Origin: Sarcocystis neurona
Lineage: Eukaryota; Apicomplexa; Conoidasida; Eucoccidiorida; Sarcocystidae
DNA: 64,000 nucleotides
Assembly: GCA_000727475.1 (NCBI GenBank)
Contig: KL647292.1
Span: forward strand, 4,101,132-4,165,131
Direction: 5' to 3'
A program made the translations under genes and the position numbers. The notes under the pieces are model-generated. The model saw nothing but the letters and a program-made list of their open reading frames with translations, was not told the DNA's origin and did not search any database. Below, piece after piece: positions 47,501 to 57,544 of the stretch. Every line of letters starts with the position of its first letter. Position 1 is the stretch's first letter.

Positions 47501-50500
47501 TCGGGCTGCGAGTGTGGTCTGCAGCGTTCAGGTCATCAGCAGCAGAGAGGGACCAACAGAAAAGTACAGTCGAACTCCCCCGCTTAAGCTGCTTTCCCTT
47601 GCCAGATGTTCAGACATCGCGTCGCTGACGCCTCTGCTCAACGCGTGCGAGACACTGGTAAGGCCTCAACAGACGACACCCGCTCCTGCCGAAACTTTCT
47701 GCAGCTGCTGCTGTCGGTTCGACGACAAATATGTGACGGTTCTTCAACATAGAGGCGTAGGCACAGACCTACAGATGCACGCTGACGTATTCAAATCCCA
47801 ACAGGCTTCCGTTATCATCCACCTTTGCAGTGATTCATCTGTATACTAATCTGTATACATTTATGTGTACCCGCGCACGTGTGTAAGGCTCGTTGCCTAC
47901 ACGTATGGGTATACACGTCCATGCTGGTCTTCCGCCTGTGTCTCTGTGTGTACGTTTCTGTCTGAAGGCGTGTGGTAAGATGTGGGAGCAGCAGACAAGT
48001 TTGCCGGGTCCCTGTCAGAAGGGCAAGGGACGAGCTTCTGGCCATTCGGCGCCTCGAGGCGTAACCAGCGGATGGCGTCTTCCTGCCGTCCTAATACCTG
48101 CTGCACCCCTGCGTGGCCGCCGGTCTTGTGCTGCTGCTGCGGCGTGACTGTCGTTGCTTCTGCGCGAGAAGACAAGAGTAGATTTAATATTTCCCGGACC
48201 TGGCCCTGCTCCAGTTATGGTGACCAAGGGCGGCCCCGCCTCCAGACTTTCTTCTTTGCATCTCGTTGCACACTGCTGGCGAAGCAGCGTTCTTCTCTCT
48301 CCCGCAGAAACGCCCGTGCCTAGTCTGTCACGCAGCCCGGTCCTGGTTACGTGCCGCTGATTGACGCCGTGTTGCTGTGTGCGTGCCCCTGCGGCTGCAG
48401 CGCGTTTGTCCCCACCGCTGCAGCGCGTGCGCTGCTGTGGATGCTCTGTGTGGACGGGCTGCACGTCCCTGTGGCAGCGCATTGCCCGGATGTGCTGCTG
48501 TTACGCCCTGCTGTTGCCGGCGTCCACCACAAGTGACGTGTTTCGCATTCGCATGCTGCTGCTGCTGCTCCGTCAGTCCATCAATTGCACATTTTTGGTG
48601 CATGTAAGGCGCTGTGCCGTCTTCTGCTGCTTGCTCGTGGTTCTGCAATGTCCGGCTGCTGCATGTGTGTGTTGTCACCGGCACCGGAGCCGACTGCAGG
48701 AATTCCTCGACCTCCGCGGTTGTGTAGGCCTGAACGACGACAGCGCAGCGGCAGTCCTGGCGTACCTCAAGCAGCTTCAGGTTCTAATAATAGCAGGTCC
48801 GTTTCTCCTGCAATGCGCACCTGGAAATATTTGCCCACACATGTTGAGGGATAGACAGACAGAGAAAAACATATATCCGTGTATACATGTATACATATGA
48901 GTGTACATACGCACACGTGAGAAGGCAACGAAATGCGTGTGCGTGTATATAGTCGAAGTCGCATAAACTCCTACATACGTACCTGCCTACGTGTGAATGT
49001 ATTCCATACATACATGTATACGTATGTATACGAGAATTTTTTGATATCTGGTGATGAAGAAAGTAACACTGGTAGGACGTGGTGCGTCTCAGCAGCGGCA
49101 GTGAAGGCGCCAGTTTGTGTGTCTCAGAAGCGGAGACCTTTTCCCCCTTTTCACTGGTGCTCCGGAGAGAAGTGCGTCTCTGCGCCTGCGTGCAGTGGCC
49201 TTCCCGTCCAACTGTCAAATACGTCTCTCTCTGTTTACGCCATAAAGCGCTTGCGCTGCAGCTTGAGAAACCTGGCAAGCGGGGTCTAACTTACAAAACA
49301 TAGAAGGAGGTGAATTTTTTTTGTGAAGTTCAGAGAAGTTCTCTTTCTGGCTCTTTCTCTATGTCTCTCTCCGCTTGTGTGACTGTACGATTCTACGCGC
49401 AAAATTCCCTTTCTCTCGTGGAAGACCAACCTCAGTCTCTTTACACGACAGCACGCCACTGCTATCTTCACGCTTCTAACGAGCCGCACATGAGCCGTAC
49501 GAGGTCCTGCCCCCCTGCAGCCTGACCCGCTGGGGTTGCGACGGTTCGCGGGTTGACGTCTTTCACCGAGTGTGGCGTTCAAGGTCGCCGCAGCATCTTT
49601 CTTCACTTTAACCACTCCTGGACGTCCGGTAGTTCTTCCCATATTGCCTGCCCATATGAGAGTGAGGCGCAGAGAGTGCAGCACTAGTGCAACTCCCTGC
49701 GACGTCTTCGATTCTTCAGCACTACTACCACTCTCTGTGACGTCGTCTATGCTTCAGCACTCGTATAACTCCGTGCGAGGTGGGCTCCTGTTCTTCTTGG
49801 TGGGACGACAGCGTAGCTGTGGCAATGCTGGCAAATAGGAGAGTCAAACCTCCTGCGTTTAGCAGAATGACAGGCTACAGGAGCCAGCCAAAGCAGGGCC
49901 GAGAGCAGCGGGCCACCCCAGGAGACGCGTGCTCGGCCGCAGCGCAAAGAAGTGTTTAGGAGTCGGTTTTGCAAGCTCCTGTGCTGGATGTTTCTTGTCA
50001 GTTCTTATTGCGGCGACGTGCAAGCGCGTGTTAGTGTCTACCGGTGGACATGTGGTGGGTGAATCAAAGGTCTTGAGTATGTGACACACACACAGAGCAG
50101 CGTAGCCGACCTGGGCTGCTGCAGGTGCTGCGATGTTTCCGGCGCGCAGCTTTCTCCCAATTCGTCTTCTTCAGGAGCGCCGTAGGTACACAACAGCAGT
50201 GCCACTCCACTTTGTGAGTCGTGTGAGCTTCTCTTTCGACGCCCACGGCGAAGCTTCTGTCTCTGCCTTCTCTCTCTTGCGTTTCTTCGTAAGACAAGAG
50301 ACTGCACACTGCCAGTGTCAGCTCTCAGCTTTTGCTGTCTTCACACATAAAGCCGTTCGTATAGCTCGTCCAACAAGGATAAGGCAGGATCCCTTGTCGG
50401 CCAGATCCACGCAAGTCACAGAGACACACACACAGACAGACACGCCCGCGTGTTAACAGGATTGAAGAGACCTACACGCGGATGGACGTAGAGAGGAAAA

Positions 50501-53500
50501 TATACACAAGACCGGTGACCACTTGTGAAGACGGAGACGCGCGTGAATACAAACAGAGATATGTCTGTGTGCTGGGCGATGTGTGTGTGTCGTAGTAGCC
50601 GTGGGTGGGACTGCAGACGACCCTACGGTGAAGCATCCGTTCACTGACGCCTACCTCGGCACCTCTTTTTCTCGCTGTCAATTTCCTGGGCACAGGGCTC
50701 AGAACGTCCCGTCTGCAATAGCGGACCAGACGACACACCCGCTGCAACTTCACACACGAACACGCGTAGACGTAAAAACTCCTTTTCTGGCATATGCATA
50801 TATATATATATATATAGATATAGATTTGTGAGTACGTCTTCGTGTGGGTGTGGGTCTGTGTGTATACATATTCTCTATATTGATGCACGTGTTTGTTCAG
50901 GTTCAAGCGCAAGGGTTGAAGAGTTGTTGACCGTATCAGTTACTCTCAGTACGTCTTTGCCGTTTGTGTGGTGAGCATCCGCGGCGCGACCAGCGCTGCG
51001 TTCGTGTAAAGTCCTGACTGTCCTGTTTGACACGAATTCCTGCGCAGCCCGCAAGCTTCTCTGTACGTTCGACGCCCGCAGATGTCGGGGAACCACTGCG
51101 GCCTGCGGAGACAACCTCTGCGCATGCGGGAAGGTGGCAATCACAGCGACTTTCGACCAACACACAGAAGCACGTACCTGCAACTGTCCCTTTCCTGAGG
51201 CGACCTCCTACACAGACGTAAAATTTTGTAGATTGCTCTTTGTATATCTATACGTATATGCGAATATCTACCTCTTTTGTGTTTCTCAGTCTCTCTCTCT
51301 CTATGTATATATATATACACGCACATGTCTTCGTATATTTCTGTGTTTGTATATGTTATGTACGAATGAAGGCTTGTGAGAAGTGATGGTGGCGGTTGAC
51401 TTGTCGGTTTTTCATGCCTTCTGTGACGGACCACTGCTCCGCGCTGCCGCTCAGGTACGTCAATGGGCTCGGCTACGGTAGAGGCACTTGCGGCGAACTG
51501 CCGCAGTCTGGAAGTGCTGGACCTGACTGGCCTCTCTGCCGTTACGAGAAGTGCTGCGCTGCTGGTGCCGCTGCAGCTAAAGAAATTGAAGCGTCTAAAA
51601 CTGTCTAAACTCCCGTACGTCATCTGCCAAGGCGTGCCAAAGTTTTCTTGTTGACGCCTGTGTCAGGTCGTTCCTTCGTTAACGTGACGGATCCACAGCA
51701 GTAGCAGCAGCAGCTTTCTCTTCCGTCCACACATGTCCAGCAGCACTATCACGTGATAACAGCGGCGCCATGTGATTGCGTCACGTCGACGAATAGTCCT
51801 TCGCTATGGACTGGCATCAGGTCCACGAATATAGATTCTCCATCACAAGTGCACGTGCGGCAGCAGTTGGCCGCACGCTACAGCGGTATATGGGAGTCGT
51901 TCGGCGCCCTTTCGAGTACGTCTCCTGCTCTTCGCTGAAGTGTACAGTAACAGAAGATTATTTGCTGCGCCGCAAAGGAAGTTGTGTACACACGGCAGTG
52001 CTGTCAGAGTCGACAGCTTTAGCAGGAGGCCGCTGCGTACAGACTTCGCGAGTCGGTCCTCCGGCAGGCGCGCAGCAGCAGCGTGTACACAGAGGCACGC
52101 GTACATACGGCACGTCTGCAGCGTGCAGCAGTATCAACGAAGAAGACGGCAACAAAGCTGCAGAGGTTCCACGCTGCGCGCAGCTGCAGTTGACGCGCTT
52201 TCTTTGAGTCACTTGGCTTGTCCGTCCCGCAGGGAAGCGCCTGTCACTAATGTCACCGAGTCGTAATAGAAGTCGTAACAACCCCGGCCACACCCCCCTC
52301 CTTCCCTTCCCTGCAGGTGTAGGAGCAATTTAACGGTCGCATATTCTGATAACAGAAGCTACAGTCTTCACCAATCAATTATCTTATTTTTGTGGAGTCA
52401 CCAGGTTTTGTCTTACCACTAGGTGCTGTAATATCAACGAGCCGGGGTTGGACGATAGTGGCGGCGTAGACGTGGTGACCAGCCATACGAAGCCTGGGGG
52501 TTCGTGCACGAAAAATACTGAAGAACAGGCCTGTGTACGTGTGGCTCCTCTGTTTGTTCGCAAGTGGTCTGTAGAATTTTTAATCAACTACCTAATCGTG
52601 AAGATGCATCCACCTTCCCGCAGGTGTCAGCCGCTCTTCCACGCGTACATTCGAAGAAAGTGGAATACCACTGGTTTGCATGCAGACACACGAGTAACAA
52701 GTAATTTCTGCATATTTACTTGGACATCTTCGACTCTGAGGACATCGGCGAGTGGTGCACATATGTTCATATCACTGAGAACGTCGTCCCACCGTCGCTG
52801 CTGTACACAGCAGAACGTGCGTGTGTATCCGGACATAGCAATTCTCTCTGTACGTAGACGAGCGCCACCTTACACTTGCCTGGGAGAACCTGACGCACTC
52901 TTCGTCCTCAGGACCTGCATACCAACGTATGTCTTCACGCGCGGACACAAGCTACGACACGCGGCCATCCCCGTATAGGTATATTTTGGCGCCTCCCTCA
53001 CGGGAAACGCCCAGGCAGAAAACCAAGACACACCCACTATTGATAAGGACTGTGGCAGAGAAGCGGCCGCCTGACCCCAGGACTCCAAGGCAACGATTTA
53101 CGCGGCTTCAGCGGCAGAACACACATGCGTACGCGAATCGTTTTTACCTCTCCTTCTCTCTTCGTGTATCTCTATTCAAGTGTGTATCCACACATACGTC
53201 AATAGGTGTATAGAGAGAGAAAGAGAAGAAAAAGAGAGGGGGGGGATGGAGAACGATTTACGCAAGTGCAGAGGGCGGCAGGGCTGATGTTCCCGTTTCG
53301 CTGCGGCTTCACTGCCTCCTATCTGTCCTGCTAATGCTGCGAACCGCAGGCTAGTGGATGACGACTGTGTGCGCACCTGCTTGACGGAGCTGCCGGGACT
53401 CGTGCTCTTGGATGTGTCGCACTGCTGGCGGGTCAGCACCGCATGCTGCCCATCTGCGCCTCTCTCTCACGTCGCTGCAGGTATTTTCCGCAGCCGATCG

Positions 53501-54178
53501 AAGCACGCGCGGGGACACAAGGAGGGAGTGTCTTTCTGTCTATCCTTATGTATCTGTATGTCTACCTGTACAAATATATGTCTATCTATATCTATATGTA
53601 TGTTTATCTATATATATGTGTCCCTATATCCACCTATATGTCTACCTATATGTAGTCTATCTATCTGCACACATGTGTATACAAAAAACGATTCTGTGTG
53701 CGTGTGTATGTGTGTAGACGTGTACGTGTACGTGTGTGCCCGCATAAATGTTTGATATTTATGTGAACACGTCGACAGGGCTCTACACATCTCTGTACGG
53801 TACTGGCCCGTAGGACCAGCTTTTCCGTCGGTCTGCAAATATGAGGTCGGTTCCGTCCCATTTTCTTAAGAATCCTGCCTCCTTCTCTATTCGTCTCCCA
53901 CGTCCTAGGCAGACCCACACGTGTGTGAGTGAAACTGCCTTGTTTTCTTGTGCACTGCAGGCGATGCCTTCCGACGTTTCGGGCTGCTGGGTTGCAACGT
54001 GGAAAGACAACGATTGGAGTGGGCTCTTCGAGACGCTGGTGCTTCACGCGTGCAGCTATCTCTCCACCACGTAAAAGCCAGGGCAGCAACGGTTAATTCA
54101 CTTCTGCATGTATCCTTTTTTCACATGCATCCGTGCACACGTGTGGGTATCTGCAGTATTACTCTCTACACTTACTGA
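35523..54178 (+). CDS. F-box/leucine-rich-repeat protein with Gln-rich N-terminus
   Basis: Predicted substrate-recognition subunit of an SCF-type ubiquitin ligase: the F-box would bind SKP1 and the LRRs the substrate. Nine-exon model: 35523-37497, 38156-38270, 41191-41361, 43311-43401, 47532-47657, 48700-48796, 51455-51614, 53350-53480, 53961-54178. All phases agree, about 1027 residues. The first 630 or so residues are Gln/Ala-rich. The F-box spans the first intron: WTELPDELLQQVLAHCARDA joined to VCRRFAATVRKRRRQLCV. Cysteine-type LRRs follow: NLECLVLRKCPKLS, HLRAVDLQDNCGLD, LKLLSLARCSDIAS, EFLDLRGCVGLND, SLEVLDLTGLSAVT, LVLLDVSHCWRVS. Junctions fall inside repeats and restore them, as in NACETL-EFLDLRGC and LIIA-G-TSMGS. 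The start is the ATG at 35523; an upstream exon is possible. Exon 8 could instead end at 53431 and the last exon is tentative, so the true 3' end may lie further downstream. Confidence 0.75.
35600..36370 (+). repeat. CAG-rich coding tract (polyGln region of exon 1)
   Basis: Interrupted CAG/CAA triplets in the long first exon of the F-box/LRR gene encode Gln-rich sequence with Arg and Glu, then Gln/Leu/His. Purifying interruptions (Pro, Val, Cys) show that it is not a recent pure expansion. Confidence 0.8.
39590..39990 (+). repeat. degenerate minisatellite, units about 60-65 bp
   Basis: Several diverged copies of a motif resembling AAATCCGTATAGAGT, then GGCAGCTGATCC and ATA(C)ACGTGTAC, begin near 39616, 39676 and 39788, with further decayed forms to about 39990. 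The array lies in intron 2 of the F-box/LRR gene. Confidence 0.5.
40101..40349 (+). repeat. AT-only tandem array
   Basis: About 250 bp are almost entirely A/T, built from TATATA and ATATTAGATATTAGAT blocks, then TTACATCTTACACATATA variants near the right end. It lies in intron 2 of the F-box/LRR gene. Confidence 0.9.
42523..42885 (+). repeat. purine-rich GAGA/GATA tract
   Basis: The tract is dominated by GAGAGA, TAGATAGAGAGAG and similar motifs on the plus strand for about 360 bp, becoming more degenerate to the right. It lies in intron 3 of the F-box/LRR gene, upstream of the 91-nt exon at 43311. Confidence 0.8.
43866..44400 (+). repeat. pyrimidine-rich CTCT/TATA tract
   Basis: About 530 bp of TCTCTCTATATTTCTCTC and TCTGTCTCTATA units leave all plus-strand frames open as Ser/Leu/Tyr/Ile low-complexity peptides. 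It lies in intron 4 of the F-box/LRR gene and is the rough reverse complement in composition of the 42523-42885 tract. Confidence 0.9.
45880..47531 (+). repeat. CTG then GCA/CAG-rich region in intron 4
   Basis: CTG triplets (about 45.88-46.4 kb) give way to GCA/CAG/GCT triplets. They keep one plus frame open for more than 500 codons (Ala/Ser-rich) and another for 180 (Leu/Arg-rich). The open frame runs directly into the genuine LRR exon at 47532. An acceptor GCGTTCAG of exactly the phase needed by the previous exon sits at 47524-47531, so I treat the repeat as intronic, but an Ala-rich coding extension is not excluded. Confidence 0.6.
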
Positions 54179-55803
54179 CGAAAACGCTCCTACAAAGACA
54201 CGCAGTGAAGGCGTGTATGCGTGCCTTTCAAGAAAACCTATATACTTGTCTCTTTCCCGAGTGGGGGAGGCGGGTCTCCGGCGCTCAACCACCAGGTCCA
54301 GTCTCTCTGAATACATGCGCGTGAATGGACGCAAGTGCCTGTGCGCGCCACGTGTACAACCGTCGAAGTAGCGCTTCACACTGCAGCACTCTTTTCTTGA
54401 GGGACACGAAACAGTTTTTGTCCTTTTTTCTTACTACCGCACACCGTCCCCCATCGTTCGTTTTCCGTCTGTTCCTACGCATCCGTTTACCTAATTGCGC
54501 ACACAGCCACACGATTTTACCTGTCAGTCGCCTGTGGAGGGACTTGTCGGTCAGGCCAGACGTACAGAAGTAGATCCATACCGGTTTCCGACGTACACGT
54601 TCAAGCCCGTCCACCTGCCCAGGCGCGTACGTACGTGCCTGCTGACCTGTATTGAAAACTCCGGGCCTAAATGTAGACGGCCTCGCATTCGAACCTACAG
54701 GCTGTGGTATAGCTCTTCCACACCAGAAATGCCCACATTCCTTCTCTCATATTATCTGTGTACGTATATTCGATTGTCCATCCTACTACAACACACGTCC
54801 ACAAGTCTCCACGAAAAACCACCTGGTCTCTCCTTCCAAACTCGTCTGCCGACGCGTCTACTGGCATCCCGCTGTACGTCCTTTCCTCTTGAGACACGTA
54901 GACGCCTACACAGCTACATTCCCACGTATCCGCGTCAACCCATCCGTATTGCCTGCCTGCCTCTAATTGTACGTACAGACTTTCTGACATCACGGTCTGC
55001 TTATCTATCTCCGTAGTCACCTGCATGCGTGCAAGCATACATTTCTTAGCCGCCGCGCGAGACAATCTAGTGCTGATCCTACCCTGACCCCTCAGCACTT
55101 CAGCTGTCACGTCTGGATGGTCATTCGTCTCTTATCTTGCGGCACGCCGGCAGTAGTAGCGCAGTTACCTTAAAAGACATATGTGTTGCGTCTGGTAGCA
55201 AATTATCTCCCCTGCGGCGCCGGCGGCTTTCCTGATGTGCGCCGCCCATACGATGGCCGCTCGAAGATCCCACCATCAGGAAGACTACGGTCACCTGCCG
55301 CTTGACAGTGTTGTGCGTAGACCCACATACGTTCTTCAGCAACTAAGCACACTCGACTATCGCAGCGGGCTCAATCAAAATCTTCAGAGAAATATACCGC
55401 ACCACCTGTTTTGATGGTCTAGATCAACGCGGCGCAGTTTGGAGGTCCGTTTTGTTGACGCCTGCAGCCGCGTCCTAGACTTTCTCATGTGTGCACAGAT
55501 ACATGCGAACGGACTGCAAGTGGTGTGCGCTCTGCTCTGCTTACCTATAACACGCATGATAAGGTGGCTCACCTTCACCCTCAGGTTGTGGCACGTGTGC
55601 AGGCACACGAACAGTTCTGCTGTATGCGGACTTTTACACGTGTGCACGTGTAAGTCAGGCGAAAAGTCAACGCCTAAAGAGAGGGAACGTCTCAAGAACT
55701 GTGCGACGTGTTGCGTGGAAAGGCTACCTACCTGCTGTCCAATATCTTCGCGGGTGTCGTGGCTGTGAGGATGCCTGCCGGTGGCTCGTTGACTTTGCTA
55801 AGT
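54179..55803 (+). other. possible further LRR exon, otherwise unresolved
   Basis: After acceptor GATGGTCTAG (ending about 55424) a plus-strand segment reads STRRSLEVRFVDACSRVLDF, which fits the LRR pattern of the upstream gene. It needs phase 2, which the current last exon does not supply. About 55738-55860 reads YLRGCRGCEDACRWL in one frame. Neither was joined to the model. The rest is short frames. Confidence 0.3.
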
Positions 55804-56969
55804 CTAGTGCGTCATTCGCTTCTTCCGTAGCCGCTTTGCTGTTGCTGCTACTATGGTGTGTTGGTTGACAGGAACTGCAAATTTGTGAGATGTCATCCAT
55901 CTACGCAAATATGAAGGACCTGTCTCTGAAACCGCTGGACCCTTTCTGATATCTCTTAACAACTGCAACACCGAAGACCTGAGGTGGAGAAGCGCCATCC
56001 GAGGGTGGAATAAAATTTTAGACGGGGGCACGATGATATAATCACTTCCTGTCCTGGTTTTCCGTATTCCTTTTATATCCAGTGTAGAACGGGGGGTCGA
56101 CCTTCATTTTTTCCGTGTGTATAGCAAAATAACAGTTGTACGAAGGCTTATGAAAGTGGCCAAACTGCATCGCCGCAGCGCCGCCTGTTGCTGCTGCTAT
56201 CAGAATATCTTGTAGCGGCGCACTCAAGTGTCCCCCTTCCTGTTTGATACGTATGCGCGCACCTGCGCAACAGAGGAACGCTCCTATCAGCGCGAACGGA
56301 CGCGTCGGGGAGGTCCTCGCAAAGATCAGCCGAGGACGTACACAAGATTGTCTCTGTGAAGTTGGTGGATTTCATGCCGAGCCCTCATGTGACTTAACTG
56401 CAGTGCTCCTCAAGCACTTGGAAAATAGACGGCTGCTGTGACGCGCACCACCCGTTCAGTATTGACACCCTTCTGCAGGACATGCCTACTTGCAGTACGT
56501 AGCTCAAACCCAACCACGGGTAAGTACGCGCGAACGCAGGCGGGGGTGTTCTTTTTCTTAAAGACAACTTGACGTTTATGTTGTAGGTCGTTGATGGCAC
56601 CGACGCATCCAATTGATAGCGTTCATCAGCTAGTCACGACGCTTTTGAGCTCCCTATTGTGAGCAAACGGGAGTAACCAGCTTAAGACGTGCGTCGAAAG
56701 GGTACTCAAGTAGATTCGTACCTGTCGTCAGACTTTCACTTCATTATACACGCTTAACGAGGAACCCCAGAGAGTGATCTTTGCATGTACGGCTCTGCAA
56801 AAGCTCAAGCGGGTTACCTTTTTGGTGGTTAAGGGGCAAGTGTGAGCAATCAGGAACCACCTTTGAAATACACCAAGAAGGTCTGGAAGGTAAATTTCAA
56901 CACTTATGCCACAAAACGAAGAGGATTGGTCAGCAGCCACACGAGCTTATCTGCTCCCTCCGTTGGCAT
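55804..56969 (-). CDS. small membrane protein, unknown family
   Basis: Minus strand. The last exon is 55978-55804 (acceptor CTCCACCTCAG), joined in phase 2 to an exon ending at 56046 (donor AA|GTGATT) across a 67-nt intron. The join reads NTENQDRK-SSVLQLLRDI. The C-terminal part is LRRWMTSHKFAVPVNQH, with a basic end KRLRKKRMTH. The preceding exon reads SAPLQDILIAAATGGAAAMQ and FHKPSYNCYFAIHTEKMKVD. Its frame stays open upstream through a hydrophobic stretch (RPFALIGAFLCCAG) to about 56360. An ATG at 56969-56967 opens MPTEGADKLVWLLTNPLRF, a likely first exon, but its junction is not settled. The size, the single hydrophobic segment and the lack of low complexity suggest a conserved organellar or ER protein; I do not recognise it. 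Confidence 0.42.
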
Positions 56970-57004
56970 TATCGCGGTCTCCGAGACCTGCTTCGAGAGT
57001 TTTA

Positions 57005-57544
57005 GTTGAATGCGCTGCTTTCTAATTTCCTCTCCCTAAAAAACAAAGAAGCTAAACACTCTACCCCGTTACACTTGTCACGGTGTGCCTTAACATGGCT
57101 GGAGCCCACTGCTAGTGTTGATGCAACTTATTCGCCCTCGCTGGAACGAGAGACCCTTGCAGCGCAGCAGTAACCGCTCGTCATTGTGGCATCTGCATTT
57201 CAGAGTGGGACTAAATGGTCCCCAGCTTTATACGCTGTCCCCTTGAGCCCCTCTAGCCCGTCCACGCGTTCGAAATCTTCGCGGGCTTGCGAACTCCACG
57301 AAGTACTTGGTAGAAATAGAAGCTCTCTTCCAAACGTTGTTCAACATTGTTTACATTCGGACACGTGGCCCTTCCTTTTACATTCGGACGACGGGGTTCC
57401 TGCTGTCGAAGTCCTGTCGGACTACGAAGACAGAATCGCGTCACCACTCCAGCAGTGGGCTCGCCACAACGCCAGTGGACACCCGTCCCAAAGTGTGCGT
57501 GCTCGTCGTTGTTCACTGTTTGGCAGAGGTGCGTATTTTATTTT
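57005..57544. other. gap between minus-strand genes, short frames only
   Basis: Frames at 57186-57548 (+), 57307-57594 (+) and 57516-57253 (-) overlap. The minus-strand one ends NVEQRLEESFYFYQVLRGVR, which looks coding, but no join to either neighbour was found. Confidence 0.3.

Noticed and set aside
46014..47531. Ala/Ser-rich frame as coding sequence
   Set aside because: It is driven by GCA/CAG triplets, other frames are open too, and a phase-0 acceptor at 47531 joins the LRR exon cleanly to the previous exon. I keep only 47532-47657 as exon.
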